A stretch of 64,000 nt of DNA from Denitrovibrio sp. Its GTDB lineage: Bacteria > Chrysiogenota > Deferribacteres > Deferribacterales > Geovibrionaceae. Where the stretch lies: the NCBI GenBank assembly GCA_002869185.1, contig PKTN01000001.1, positions 1 through 64,000 of the forward strand, written 5' to 3'. A model generated the notes under the pieces. The model made no database searches. It was not told the DNA's origin and worked only from the letters and a program-made list of their open reading frames with translations. Made by a program: the position numbers and the translations under genes. The stretch's first letter is position 1. Each line of letters starts with the position of its first letter. Below, piece by piece: positions 35,951 to 45,843 of this stretch.

Positions 35951-37582
35951 ATGAGAAAGTATTCATTTTTAAAAGTCACTCTTTTCTTGATCGCAATGGC
36001 GACGATGATGGTAGCTAGTGTTTCGTACGCTAGTTCTTACAAAGACATCGAGCTTGATGCTGATTCAAAGAAATGTGTTGATTGTCACGAGAAAGAGCGT
36101 ATCGCTCCTAAAGTTCATGACCAATACGCAGAGAGTGAGCACGCTAAGAATGGCGTAGGATGTCTAGACTGTCATACAGCAGAAACGACAGACTTCGACG
36201 CTTTTAGTAAAGACGGGCACCCAGTAGTTGCATCACACCCGACTCCAAAAGATTGTGCATCATGTCACGAGAAGGAAGTTGAGGAGCACACTAAATCTAA
36301 GCACGCTTATCCATTCTGGCTTTACGCTGCAGCGGATAGAGCTGTTTTTGAGCCGATTGTTGGTACAAAGCAAGGTTGCGAAAGCTGTCACAATCTATCA
36401 GCTATGTGGCCTGACGGTTCAGTTGGCGAGTGTGATATATGTCACTCTAAGCACTCATTCGACGTTGCTTTAGCACGTAATCCTAACACTTGTGGAGAGT
36501 GTCACCTCGGTCCTGACCATCCACAAAAAGAGATATACTACGAATCAAAGCACGGTAACATCTTTGCAGCTAAAGGCGGCAAATGGGACCTCAGCTATGA
36601 CTCAGAAGAGCTTGATAGAATCCCTATCGAAGCACCTGTATGTTATACATGTCACATGGACGCTGTCCCTGGAACAAAAGTGAAATCAACTCACAACGTT
36701 TCAGAACGTCTTTCATGGGAAGCTCAGGCTCCTTGGTCATACAGAACAATATGGTTTGAAGAAGAGCTAGGCACATGGGAAGAGAAAGCAGAACGTATGA
36801 AGACTGTTTGTAAAACATGTCACTCACCTTCTTTTATCGACGAGTATCTTCTTGTTTACGATCTCGTAAACCTTCAGTACAACGAAATCCGCAGACAATT
36901 CGTTAAGTGGATTAAAACATATCAAAACCTTGGTCTTGTTAAAGTACTTAAAGACGAAGTTGTTGCAACAGGTAAGTCTAAGACTTTCTCTGGTACAGTT
37001 ATCAACGGTAGCTGGTACACAACAGCATCTGAGCTTATGTACAACTCATGGCACCACGAAGGTAGAAGATTCCGTATGGGTTCTGCGATGGCAGCAGCTG
37101 ACTATGTTCAGTGGCATGGTATCTGGGAACTCCAGCATAACCTTCAGGAAATGATCGCTTGGGGCGCAGAGCGTGGTGTAGAAGAAGCTAAGAAGATTTA
37201 CGAAAGTGATTCTCCTGCTAAGTTCTTCACATACAAGATCTACGACTTCCCTGGATCACTTTATGGTCAGGTTACAGCAGAGCAGTTTAATGTTCCTGCA
37301 CTCTACCAGATCGTACCTGATTATTGGGCTAAAGCTAAAGCTAACGTAGAGCAAGCTTTCAACAAAGGCTTACTCTCTCAGCAAGCTTGGGATCTCTGGA
37401 TGCACAGGTATAACAACCTCGATCAGTACATGGGTAAAAACTATCCACCACATCCAGTATTCGAGGCTTATAAGAAGAGACAAAAAGCTGAACTTAATCT
37501 GAAAGATCCTAATACTCCGCTTTCAAGAGCGATTAAAATAGGACTTCCTTCACCTTCTCCAGCAGAAGAGCTGATTAAGTAA
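35951..37582 (+). CDS. Octaheme hydroxylamine oxidoreductase-like cytochrome c
   Basis: 543 residues with a signal peptide (LFLIAMATMMVASVSYA) and exactly eight CXXCH motifs: CVDCH, CLDCH, CASCH, CESCH, CDICH, CGECH, CYTCH and CKTCH, all in the first 300 residues, followed by a helical domain with WHHEGRRFRMGSAMAAADYV and QWHGIWELQHNLQ. This is the HAO/MccA-like octaheme layout. Relatives in Campylobacterota act in the reductive direction on nitrite or hydroxylamine; the catalytic Tyr of oxidative HAO cannot be confirmed by eye. A perfect AGGAGGT ribosome site (35937-35943) and biased codons suggest high expression. Confidence 0.92.
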   Translation: MRKYSFLKVTLFLIAMATMMVASVSYASSYKDIELDADSKKCVDCHEKERIAPKVHDQYAESEHAKNGVGCLDCHTAETTDFDAFSKDGHPVVASHPTPKDCASCHEKEVEEHTKSKHAYPFWLYAAADRAVFEPIVGTKQGCESCHNLSAMWPDGSVGECDICHSKHSFDVALARNPNTCGECHLGPDHPQKEIYYESKHGNIFAAKGGKWDLSYDSEELDRIPIEAPVCYTCHMDAVPGTKVKSTHNVSERLSWEAQAPWSYRTIWFEEELGTWEEKAERMKTVCKTCHSPSFIDEYLLVYDLVNLQYNEIRRQFVKWIKTYQNLGLVKVLKDEVVATGKSKTFSGTVINGSWYTTASELMYNSWHHEGRRFRMGSAMAAADYVQWHGIWELQHNLQEMIAWGAERGVEEAKKIYESDSPAKFFTYKIYDFPGSLYGQVTAEQFNVPALYQIVPDYWAKAKANVEQAFNKGLLSQQAWDLWMHRYNNLDQYMGKNYPPHPVFEAYKKRQKAELNLKDPNTPLSRAIKIGLPSPSPAEELIK

Positions 37583-37604
37583 TCAGATTAACAAACTAAC
37601 CTTA

Positions 37605-37628
37605 GGCGGGGGGCTTATGTCCCCTGCC
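37605..37628 (+). terminator. Hairpin between the octaheme gene and the next gene
   Basis: GGC-GGGG pairs with CCCC-T-GCC around CTTATGT with one bulge. It lacks a T-run, so it is more likely an mRNA-stabilising or attenuating hairpin than a full terminator. Confidence 0.45.
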
Positions 37629-37659
37629 ATTTAATACAAAGACTCGAATGGGGTTTATG

Positions 37660-38184
37660 ATGAAGAAAACACTTATTATATTAGTACTTTTAGTTGCCGT
37701 TGCAGGAATTGTTGGATTTACATCTTTTAATAAAAATGTGGAAGAGGTCGTTGGACACATCGACGACAAGGCTATTACAACTTCTGAACTCCAGAACTAT
37801 GTTGATACGCTACTTGGTGTCACTTACGAAAAAAAAATGGACACAAAAGAAGGAAGACAAGAGCTGTTTAATCACTATGTAAACAGAACATTACTACTTG
37901 AATACGCGAAGCAGAATATTAAAGAGGATGACAGTTTTGTTGTTTCTCACACTATGGGCGAAGTTAGTCAAGAATCCGCACTTATCAGTGCAGTACTTAA
38001 AAAAGAAATTAATGATAAAGTCAAATATACAAAGAATGATGTTCTCGATCTTGCTCACAAAGATTTCAAATTTAAAGATATCGAAGCAGCAGAGAGAGAG
38101 ATTATCTCACAGAAACGCTTAGAGCTTTTTGGTAAGCTTATGGAAGGTATTAAAGCTAAACACAAAATTTCTCTTGCTGGTTAA
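37660..38184 (+). CDS. SurA-N-like membrane-anchored protein
   Basis: 174 residues: one N-terminal hydrophobic helix (TLIILVLLVAVAGIVGF), then a domain beginning VVGHIDDKAITTSELQNYVD that matches the N-terminal chaperone segment of SurA/PpiC-type proteins; no PPIase domain follows. Start at 37660 (second of two adjacent ATG codons at 37657/37660; GGGG at 37650-37653), not 37648. It lies 77 bases after the octaheme gene and shares its strand; a periplasmic folding helper for the multihaem protein is plausible but inferred. Confidence 0.78.
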   Translation: MKKTLIILVLLVAVAGIVGFTSFNKNVEEVVGHIDDKAITTSELQNYVDTLLGVTYEKKMDTKEGRQELFNHYVNRTLLLEYAKQNIKEDDSFVVSHTMGEVSQESALISAVLKKEINDKVKYTKNDVLDLAHKDFKFKDIEAAEREIISQKRLELFGKLMEGIKAKHKISLAG

Positions 38185-38203
38185 TAGAGATATTTTCAAA
38201 CGT

Positions 38204-38235
38204 AAAAAAAAAGCGGACAAGATGTCCGCTTTTTT
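38204..38235. terminator. Bidirectional terminator
   Basis: AGCGGACA (38212-38219), loop AGA, TGTCCGCT (38223-38230), with an A-run before and a T-run after, so it can end both the SurA-like gene and the convergent chemoreceptor gene. Confidence 0.92.
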
Positions 38236-38258
38236 ATTTATAATATTTTTAGTCTAGT

Positions 38259-39941
38259 TTATTTTGTTTTAAACTTTTCTACCATAGTGTGGAGACCGTC
38301 AGCCTGCTCTTGAAGGTCAACAACAGTCTTAGTAATCTCACCAACAGCAACAGAACTTTGCTCTATACCAGCTGATATTACCTGAGCATTATCGTTGATA
38401 TTGTTGATTGCAGTAACCTGCTCACTGATAGAACTAGTGATAATATCATTTGTAGAGTGTATTGATTCAACTGACTCCACAATTTTTTCAAATATTTCTT
38501 CAGTCTCTTTTATAGTTTCAGCTCCAGTAACTACCTTTGTTGTAGCATCTAACATGTCTGCATTTGCAGTTTTGGTCTCATGTTGCAAGCTGATAATAAT
38601 AGATTCGATCTCTTTAGTAGCACCCTGAGTCCTTTCAGCTAGTTTTCTAACCTCGTCAGCAACGACCGCAAATCCTCTACCGTGTTCGCCAGCTCTAGCA
38701 GCCTCAATAGCAGCGTTAAGTGCGAGAAGGTTAGTCTGGTCAGCGATATCGTTGATTACATTAATAATGTTACCTATCTCTTCTGATGATGCAGATAGGT
38801 TACCTATAGTTGCACCAAGCTTCTCGACTTTATCTTTAATAGCCATAACCTCTTCGACCGAGCTTAGTAGCTTGTCCTTACCTTCAATAGTAAGTTGGTC
38901 AGCGTTTGCAGTCTGATCGTTAGCCTCTTGAAGTGCTTGCATAACCTCAGTTGAAGATACGCTGATCTCTTCAGTTGCACTTGCTACTGAAGTGATTTGT
39001 GATGCTTGGTCTTGCATAGTTACAGAGAGTTCTTCTGTCGCACTCGCTAGCTCTGTACTTCCAGATGCAACACTTTCAGACCCTTCTTTAACAACAGTGA
39101 TGATATCATTCAGTTTATCTATAAAGATATTGAAGTTAGTAGACATTTCACCGACTTCATCTTTTGAGAGTATTGGTAGAGCTTTAGTAAGATCACCTTC
39201 TCCATCAGCGACCTCTTTGAGAAAACTATTCGCGAGGAGAATGCTTTTAGTCATCATGTTGGAGAAGAAAATTGATAGAAGAACAACACCTAATATTACA
39301 ATGATACAAACGATTCCTACAACAAATAGGAGTTTTGAAATTTGAGCTGTGAGTGCTTGTTCTTTCTGTGCCACTGCATTTTCTATATCATCTATATAGA
39401 AGCCAGTTCCTATCATCCAGCCCCATTTATCAAGTCCTATAGCATAACTAAGCTTTGGTGCAGGTTTGTTTTCTGAGCCTTTTGGCCAAACATAATTAAC
39501 AAAACCGCCACCTTTTTTAGCTTCGGTAATCATTTCTGAGAATAATTTTGTTCCGTTTTTGTCTACAAAATTAGAAAGATCTTTTCCTATAAGTTCTGGT
39601 TTTACCCTATGAGAAGTAATAACTCCATTGTAATCAGTAGAGAAAAAGTAACCATCATCTCCATAGTATAGAGACATAAGAATCTTTGCTGCTTCTTTTT
39701 TTGCTGCTTCATTATCACTAGCCGCACTTGTATAGACAGAATCTATAGAAGAGTATGCTAAATCAAGGTAATTTTTAAGTTCAACTTTTTTGCTTTGCAT
39801 CATACTCTTTTCGAATTCATGAATTTCATTATTACCTAATTCTGTGATTTCGTAATAAAAGAATGATGTCATTATTAGAGCTGTAACTATAACAGGTATA
39901 GCTGCTAATAGAGTGATTTTGGTTTTGATCCCCATTTTCAT
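38259..39941 (-). CDS. Methyl-accepting chemotaxis protein with single Cache sensor
   Basis: 560 residues. Membrane helix at 10-30, a periplasmic single Cache unit ([39 protein letters not shown] and [14 protein letters not shown]), second helix near 200-225, HAMP, and signalling domain with tip [20 protein letters not shown] and [20 protein letters not shown]. No CheR/CheB tail. The Cache unit resembles those in the receptor at 9.0-11.5 kb and the kinase at 3.75 kb. Ribosome site GGGGGT. Terminated by the shared hairpin at 38204. Confidence 0.94.
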   Translation of the reverse strand: MKMGIKTKITLLAAIPVIVTALIMTSFFYYEITELGNNEIHEFEKSMMQSKKVELKNYLDLAYSSIDSVYTSAASDNEAAKKEAAKILMSLYYGDDGYFFSTDYNGVITSHRVKPELIGKDLSNFVDKNGTKLFSEMITEAKKGGGFVNYVWPKGSENKPAPKLSYAIGLDKWGWMIGTGFYIDDIENAVAQKEQALTAQISKLLFVVGIVCIIVILGVVLLSIFFSNMMTKSILLANSFLKEVADGEGDLTKALPILSKDEVGEMSTNFNIFIDKLNDIITVVKEGSESVASGSTELASATEELSVTMQDQASQITSVASATEEISVSSTEVMQALQEANDQTANADQLTIEGKDKLLSSVEEVMAIKDKVEKLGATIGNLSASSEEIGNIINVINDIADQTNLLALNAAIEAARAGEHGRGFAVVADEVRKLAERTQGATKEIESIIISLQHETKTANADMLDATTKVVTGAETIKETEEIFEKIVESVESIHSTNDIITSSISEQVTAINNINDNAQVISAGIEQSSVAVGEITKTVVDLQEQADGLHTMVEKFKTK

Positions 39942-40139
39942 TTGTAACCCCCGAAAACTAAAAAAGAATTAATAATAATATTACTCTATTCATATATAGT
40001 CACTATTATCATGAATGTATGGTGAAATAAAGTAAATTATTAACTCATTTGTCAATGTGTATATACTATAATTATCGGTAATAATAATAATAATTCAATA
40101 GTTAAATTGTAAAATATGAAAAAAAGAATGAATTTAGTC

Positions 40140-41489
40140 TTATTTAGTATTCAGTACGCTTATGAAGTTTTTATTTTGGATACAGATTTTGTTGTCAAAA
40201 ATGTTTTTTTGAAAATTATTGAAGTCGGTTGCAGCTTCTTGTTGCATCTTAGATCTTGCAGAGTTGATTTCATCAAAGTGGGCATTGAGAGTACTAATGA
40301 CCCTGCTATCTAGCTTGTTGTTTTTCGCTTCGTTATTAAAAAAATCTATTAGGCTAGATTTCGACTTTGGTTGACGGTAAGGTCTCTCCTCTGAAAGTGC
40401 AGTAAAAATGTCAGCAATAGCAAGTATCCTACTCCCTAGACATAGCTTTTCTTCTGAGAGGTGGAAAGGGTACCCTGTTCCATCAAGATGCTCATGGTGA
40501 AAAGAAGCCCAATCCTTTATTGTTTCAAATATTTGGAAAGAGTTTAAGATTGTGTATGTATAGTATGGATGCTTTTTCATGATCTGAATCTCGTCATCAG
40601 TCAGTTTACCATCTTTATATAGAATTTCTGAGGATATAGCGAGTTTACCTATGTCGTGTAAATATCCTGAAATCATTGCAGATTTACATTCGTCAGCTGA
40701 TAAACCCATTAATTCTGCTATTTTATAAGCTACAGCTGCGACTCCAGCAGAGTGGGTCGATGTAAATACACATCTGAAATCTATGATTCTACTAAGTAAT
40801 TTTGCAGTTTCAAGGACATCATCTAGTGTCATATTAAGATGTGATAAACTAAAATTAAACTTAACGAGTTGATATTTATCCTGTTCTTCTATGTCAAACC
40901 AAAAATGCTCTTTATCGGCAAGTCTTAAAAATGCTTGATAGTGATCAGGATGAAATTTATTAGTAGCTGATTTTGATATTTTATCTAAAATTTTACTTTT
41001 TTGCTCAAGAGCTGGTTTATCTCTATTTATTAATATATCAATGCGATCTGCAAGATGGATTATGTACGCAAGTTCAGGTATTTCGTCCGTATCTGAAAGT
41101 GGGTTTGTTTTAGCTGAGTATGGCGAATGATGATACTTAACAAGTTGCGAGATATTTGGAAAAATATTAAGTCCATCTAAGAGATAAGATCCAACAATAA
41201 CATGGCAGAATTCATTCTCATAATTATCGTCTGGGTCAGCAAGCTCGTGAAATTCTTTTTCTACAACAACGCCTATATCATGCAGTAGTGATGCGATAAT
41301 AATGTTCTCTATCTCTTTTGTGCTCTTGCCAGCCTCTTTAGCAATGCTACCTGCTATGAATGCCACTCTTTGATGGTGGTTGTTGATAAGAGGATTGACT
41401 AAATCGAGCGCTTTTGACAATGCATATGCGACATCAAAACTTGTTATGATATAGTTGTCATATAGGCGATGACCATTCTTTTTTTTCAT
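40140..41489 (-). CDS. HD-GYP-type c-di-GMP phosphodiesterase with extra N-terminal HD domain
   Basis: 449 residues, cytoplasmic. An N-terminal HD domain (HHQRVAFIAGSIAKEAGKST, SLLHDIGVVVEKE) is followed by a HD-GYP domain with full motifs: GYLHDIGKLAISSEILYKDG, ASFHHEHLDGTGYPFHL and ILAIADIFTALSEERPYR. The C-terminal domain should hydrolyse c-di-GMP; the first HD has its own HD pair but no GYP, so it may be sensory. No receiver domain. Single gene, divergent from gltX. Pairs functionally with the GGDEF-EAL protein at 60.6 kb. Confidence 0.92.
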   Translation of the reverse strand: MKKKNGHRLYDNYIITSFDVAYALSKALDLVNPLINNHHQRVAFIAGSIAKEAGKSTKEIENIIIASLLHDIGVVVEKEFHELADPDDNYENEFCHVIVGSYLLDGLNIFPNISQLVKYHHSPYSAKTNPLSDTDEIPELAYIIHLADRIDILINRDKPALEQKSKILDKISKSATNKFHPDHYQAFLRLADKEHFWFDIEEQDKYQLVKFNFSLSHLNMTLDDVLETAKLLSRIIDFRCVFTSTHSAGVAAVAYKIAELMGLSADECKSAMISGYLHDIGKLAISSEILYKDGKLTDDEIQIMKKHPYYTYTILNSFQIFETIKDWASFHHEHLDGTGYPFHLSEEKLCLGSRILAIADIFTALSEERPYRQPKSKSSLIDFFNNEAKNNKLDSRVISTLNAHFDEINSARSKMQQEAATDFNNFQKNIFDNKICIQNKNFISVLNTK

Positions 41490-41608
41490 ATGCTAATATT
41501 ATATTACATAAGCACTAAAAAACAAGAACTAACAGATTTTCAATAGTTGAAAACGATGGTGAATTAGTCTAGTATTAGCATCCGTATATTATATAGACAG
41601 GAGTCACA

Positions 41609-43057
41609 ATGAATACCGAAAATGTTAGAGTACGTTTTGCACCATCGCCAACAGGATACCTTCACGTGGGTGGAGCAAGAACAGCTCTTTTTAACTACCT
41701 TTATGCGAAGGCTACTGGTGGTAAATTTTTACTTAGAATAGAAGATACAGATAGAACAAGATTTCAAGAGGATTCACTTAAAGAGATTTTCGAATCACTC
41801 AGGTGGCTTGGGCTCGAATGGGACGAAGGTCCAGAAAAGGGCGGAGATTTTGGTCCATATATACAATCAGAAAGACTAGATAAATATAATGAGCACGCTC
41901 AGATGCTCCTCGATGGCGGACACGCTTACAAGTGTTTCTGTACTTCAGAGCGTCTTGACCAAGTGCGTAAAGAGAAGGAAGCTCGTAAAGAGCAACATGG
42001 TGGATACGATAGAAAGTGTCGTGACCTTTCACCTGTAGAAGTTCAGGCGAATATAGATGCTGGGATGCCATTCGTAGTTAGACTTAAGGCTCCACTAGAA
42101 GGGACAATAGCTTTCGAAGATATGGTGCGTGGTACTATCGAAACACCAGTAAATATGGTGGATGATACTGTACTTCTTAAGACTGACGGTTTTCCTACAT
42201 ACCATCTTGCATCAGTTATAGATGATCATTTTATGGAGATTACTCACGTAATGCGTGGTGACGAGTGGATAGCATCTACTCCTAGGCACGTCCTATTATA
42301 TAAAGCGTTCGGATGGGAAGCACCTGTCTTTGCACATCTTCCTGTTATCCTTTCGCCTACTGGTGGCAAACTTTCAAAGAGGAAGGGTGCTGCGTCTGTT
42401 ATGGATTATAAAAAGGGTGGCTATCTACCTGAGGCACTACTTAACTTCCTCTCACTCCTTGGCTGGAACCCAGGGGATGATAGAGAGTTACTTAATATTG
42501 AAGAGATTATCGAAGCTTTTACAGCTAAAAAAATATCATCAAAACCGTCTGTCTTCGACGAGCAGAAGCTAGAGTGGATGAATGGTCAATATATGGAAAA
42601 CTATGACCCTGCAAAGCTAGCCGAAGAGGTTATCCCACTTTGGAAAGACCGTGGTCTGACTGTAGATAATGTTGATTATGCTATAGGTGTGATTAAGCTT
42701 CTTCAGGTGAGATCAAAGAAGGTTACAGAGATAGCTGAAACTGGCGATTTTTTCTTTGCTGACCCTATTGAGTATAACGAAAAACAAGCTGCTAAGCAAT
42801 TTACTGAGGCTGTAAAACCTGCACTCGAGAAACTAGTGGCAGATTTTCCATCTATAAGTTGGAATAAAGAAGCTATCGAGGCTTGTATTGAGGCTGTTGC
42901 TGAGTCGCTTGAGATGAAATCAGGCAAGATCAAACCTGCGCTAAGACTCGCTGTGACTGGCGTTGGTGGCGGACCAGATCTTATAGATATGTTTATCCAA
43001 CTTGGTCAAGATTGCACAGTTAGAAGAATAAAAAATGCATCAAATACTATAGGTTAA
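41609..43057 (+). CDS. gltX: Glutamyl-tRNA synthetase
   Basis: 482 residues, class Ic synthetase: [20 protein letters not shown] (HIGH-type motif), [10 protein letters not shown], a zinc-site-like CFCTSERL...C region and the KMSKS-type sequence [11 protein letters not shown], then an anticodon-binding bundle. Charges tRNA-Glu. CAGGAG ribosome site. Its stop overlaps the glnS start by one base (TAATG), so the two synthetases form a coupled operon. Confidence 0.96.
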   Translation: MNTENVRVRFAPSPTGYLHVGGARTALFNYLYAKATGGKFLLRIEDTDRTRFQEDSLKEIFESLRWLGLEWDEGPEKGGDFGPYIQSERLDKYNEHAQMLLDGGHAYKCFCTSERLDQVRKEKEARKEQHGGYDRKCRDLSPVEVQANIDAGMPFVVRLKAPLEGTIAFEDMVRGTIETPVNMVDDTVLLKTDGFPTYHLASVIDDHFMEITHVMRGDEWIASTPRHVLLYKAFGWEAPVFAHLPVILSPTGGKLSKRKGAASVMDYKKGGYLPEALLNFLSLLGWNPGDDRELLNIEEIIEAFTAKKISSKPSVFDEQKLEWMNGQYMENYDPAKLAEEVIPLWKDRGLTVDNVDYAIGVIKLLQVRSKKVTEIAETGDFFFADPIEYNEKQAAKQFTEAVKPALEKLVADFPSISWNKEAIEACIEAVAESLEMKSGKIKPALRLAVTGVGGGPDLIDMFIQLGQDCTVRRIKNASNTIG

Positions 43058-44739
43058 TGGAAATGGAAAATAACGAAGAGATCAAAGCTAGTAACTTTAT
43101 AAAGACCATCCTCAGAAAAGATATTGAAGAGGCTAAGAATGACGGGCGTGTTCATACACGTTTTCCGCCTGAGCCGAACGGTTACCTGCACATAGGTCAT
43201 GCTAAATCTATCTGCTTAAACTTCGGTATTGCAGAAGAGTTTGGTGGCAAATGTAACCTACGCTTCGATGATACAAACCCTCTCAAAGAGGATACTGAAT
43301 ACGTTGACTCTATTAAAGAGGACGTTAAATGGCTCGGATTTGAGTGGGGCGAGACAGAATTTTATGCTTCAGATTACTTTGATAAATTCTACGAATTTGC
43401 TGTAAAGCTTGTGACTAAAGGTGTGGCATATGTTGATAGCCTCACTCCTGAAGAGATCAAAGAATATAGAGGAAACCTTAAAGAGCCAGGCAAGAATAGC
43501 CCATACAGAGACAGAACTCCTGACGAAAACTTGGAGCTTCTTCAAAAAATGAAGGATGGTCAGTTTGCTGATGGCGAATGTGTTCTTAGAGCTAAGATAG
43601 ATATGTCTTCACCTAATATAAATATGCGTGATCCGATCATGTATCGTATCGCAAACACAGAGCACCATAGAACAGGTGACAAGTGGTGCATATATCCTAT
43701 GTACGACTTTGCTCACGGTTTAGAGGACTCCATAGAGGGTGTTACTCACTCAATATGTACACTTGAGTTTGAAGACCATAGACCGCTCTATGACTGTTTC
43801 TTAGATCAACTCGAAGTCTTTCACCCGCAGCAGATTGAGTTTGCTAGGCTGAATTTGACATACACTATGATGAGTAAGAGAAACCTGCTCACTCTTGTTA
43901 ACGAAGGCTATGTGAGTGGCTGGGACGACCCTAGGATGCCTACTATCGCAGGACTTCGTAGACGTGGATATACTCCTGCTTCTATAAGAAATTTTGCTGA
44001 GATGATAGGTGTTTCCAAGGCGAACTCTATTGTTGAGTATGCTCAGCTTGAGTACTGCCTGAGAGAAGACCTGAACAAAGTAGCTCAGAGGGTTATGGTT
44101 GTTACTGACCCACTTAAGGTCGTGATAACAAACTATCCAGAGGATGAGACCGAGATGCTCACTGCTGAAAATAATCCTGAGTGTGAAGCTGATGGAAATA
44201 GAGAAATACCTTTCTGTAGAGAGATATACATAGAAAAAGACGACTTCATGGAAGACCCTCCTAATAAGTATTTCAGACTTTCACCGGGTAAAGAGATGCG
44301 TCTTAAACATGCCTACTACATCACATGTGATGAGGTTATCAAGGACGATAATGGTGAAGTTATCGAGCTTCGTTGCTCTTATGACCCAAAAAGTAGAGGT
44401 GGCTGGACTGATGACGGGCGTAGAGTGAAGGGGACAGCTCACTGGGTTTCTGCTAAACATTGTATCGATGCTGAAATCCGCATGTATGACCACCTGTTCA
44501 CGATACCAAACCCAAGCCGAAGAAAGAAGGGGGAGGTCTTCACTGACAATATCAACCCTGATTCTATGAAAGTTGTTAGTGCTCTTGCGGAGCCATCACT
44601 TGCAAGTATCGAAGCTGGAAAGCACTTTCAGTTTCTGCGTATCGGTTATTTTACTAGCGATAAAGATACTACTGATGGAAAACCAGTATTTAATAAGACT
44701 GTAGGTCTGAAAGATACTTGGGCAAAAATGAAAAAATAA
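43057..44739 (+). CDS. glnS: Glutaminyl-tRNA synthetase
   Basis: 560 residues: [20 protein letters not shown] (HIGH motif), [20 protein letters not shown]-type central region, [11 protein letters not shown] (KMSKS-type) and two C-terminal anticodon-binding barrels. Charges tRNA-Gln directly, which means this organism need not rely on GatCAB for glutamine. Starts one base inside the gltX stop; a second in-frame ATG at 43063 is possible. A strong hairpin terminator follows 66 bases later. Confidence 0.96.
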   Translation: MEMENNEEIKASNFIKTILRKDIEEAKNDGRVHTRFPPEPNGYLHIGHAKSICLNFGIAEEFGGKCNLRFDDTNPLKEDTEYVDSIKEDVKWLGFEWGETEFYASDYFDKFYEFAVKLVTKGVAYVDSLTPEEIKEYRGNLKEPGKNSPYRDRTPDENLELLQKMKDGQFADGECVLRAKIDMSSPNINMRDPIMYRIANTEHHRTGDKWCIYPMYDFAHGLEDSIEGVTHSICTLEFEDHRPLYDCFLDQLEVFHPQQIEFARLNLTYTMMSKRNLLTLVNEGYVSGWDDPRMPTIAGLRRRGYTPASIRNFAEMIGVSKANSIVEYAQLEYCLREDLNKVAQRVMVVTDPLKVVITNYPEDETEMLTAENNPECEADGNREIPFCREIYIEKDDFMEDPPNKYFRLSPGKEMRLKHAYYITCDEVIKDDNGEVIELRCSYDPKSRGGWTDDGRRVKGTAHWVSAKHCIDAEIRMYDHLFTIPNPSRRKKGEVFTDNINPDSMKVVSALAEPSLASIEAGKHFQFLRIGYFTSDKDTTDGKPVFNKTVGLKDTWAKMKK

Positions 44740-44804
44740 ATGGTTAAGACTCATAGATATATCACAAAAACGTGAATATCTTTAAATTACCATGTATTAA
44801 GCTT

Positions 44805-44838
44805 CCCGCTGGTCAGTTGATGGCTAGCGGGATTTTTT
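44805..44838 (+). terminator. Rho-independent terminator after glnS
   Basis: CCCGCTGGTCA (44805-44815) pairs over 11 positions (two wobbles) with TGGCTAGCGGG (44821-44831) around loop GTTGA, followed by ATTTTTTAT. It can also serve azlD on the opposite strand. Confidence 0.92.
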
Positions 44839-45133
44839 ATAACAGATTTCTGAAGATATTTATCGAAACAATTCCTACACCTAAACAAACCAACAACCCA
44901 AATTTCCTGTAAGCAAGCACTATAACTATACCTGCGGAGATAAACTCAGCTGTTCCACCCTTGGCGAGTTCTGGTCCTAGAATAGATATGATGATCGCAA
45001 CTGGAACTCCAGCAAGCGCCGCCTTAAACCTTGGTGTCATGTCGAATCGACTAGCTATGAAATAACCAGAAGCTCTCGTAATGTAGGTTGCTATACCCAT
45101 GCCGAGTATAGTGAGAAAACTAACTAAACTCAT
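44837..45133 (-). CDS. azlD: Branched-chain amino acid export protein AzlD
   Basis: 98-residue small membrane protein with four helices (MGIATYITRASGYFIASRF, ALAGVPVAIIISILGPELA, FISAGIVIVLAYRKFG and LLVCLGVGIVSINIFRNLL), the AzlD family. Works with AzlC as an exporter of branched-chain amino acids. Start overlaps the azlC end by 14 bases. Confidence 0.9.
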   Translation of the reverse strand: MSLVSFLTILGMGIATYITRASGYFIASRFDMTPRFKAALAGVPVAIIISILGPELAKGGTAEFISAGIVIVLAYRKFGLLVCLGVGIVSINIFRNLL

Positions 45134-45797
45134 ATGTTATCCACCCAGTTAAACTGCCAGCGAGACCGCCAGCTAATATGTACCATTTACCGCCTATGTA
45201 ATGCTCACTGATGAGAGCGACTATTAAAGCGACTACAACTATTGGGATATCCTTTCTACCTCGGAAACTAGATGCTCCAATGGTTAGGAAGACCGCAGTA
45301 AGTGCGAAATCTATACCTATCGACTCAGGGCTAGGGATGAGCGCGCCCATTGTTCTACCTGCCATAGTGGCCGTTATCCAAAAGACATAGTTGATGACAC
45401 CTGTTCCTAATAGGAAACCAAGCCGTGTTTTACCCTTAGGGAACTCCCCCATAGATAGAGCCCAACCCTCGTCCACTACAAAAAACATGGTGAAATAAAC
45501 AAACCACTTATTCTCTTTTATCGCGTATGGATAAACAGATGCAGACATGAGCATATGTCGTAAATTAATGATGAATGTAGATAAAATAAGCATGAATATA
45601 GGGAGAGGGTGTTGCCAAAGGTCGAGTGCTAGTATCTGAGATACTCCAGCATAAACGACTAGACAGGACATTATAGTCTCAGGAGTGGTGAGCACATCTT
45701 GAGTAAGGATGCCATAAACTACTCCATAGGTTGCGACACCTATAGCGAGAGGAATCCCCATTATTACGCCTTTTTTGAATGATTCTAAGTTTGTCAT
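45120..45797 (-). CDS. azlC: Branched-chain amino acid export protein AzlC
   Basis: 225-residue AzlC family membrane protein: FKKGVIMGIPLAIGVATYGV, VYAGVSQILALDLW, INLRHMLMSASVYPY and FVVDEGWALSMGEF are characteristic. The frame is open to a GTG at 45821, but the ATG at 45797 (MTNLESFKKG) fits the family start better; neither has a good ribosome site, in line with coupling to the upstream AraC gene 22-46 bases away. Confidence 0.92.
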   Translation of the reverse strand: MTNLESFKKGVIMGIPLAIGVATYGVVYGILTQDVLTTPETIMSCLVVYAGVSQILALDLWQHPLPIFMLILSTFIINLRHMLMSASVYPYAIKENKWFVYFTMFFVVDEGWALSMGEFPKGKTRLGFLLGTGVINYVFWITATMAGRTMGALIPSPESIGIDFALTAVFLTIGASSFRGRKDIPIVVVALIVALISEHYIGGKWYILAGGLAGSLTGWITYEFS

Positions 45798-45843
45798 GTT
45801 GGAGAGTATAAACGAATACACAGAAAGATATTGAACAAAATTG

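Noticed and set aside
32377-38184. Considered as a complete nitrite-to-ammonium respiratory island
   Set aside because: Only the octaheme enzyme and a sensor pair support it; no quinol dehydrogenase, nitrate reductase or transport gene is present, so the pathway cannot be claimed.
40079-40093. (TAA)5 microsatellite upstream of the chemoreceptor at 38.3-39.9 kb
   Set aside because: Short and in AT-rich intergenic DNA; no evidence that it affects expression.
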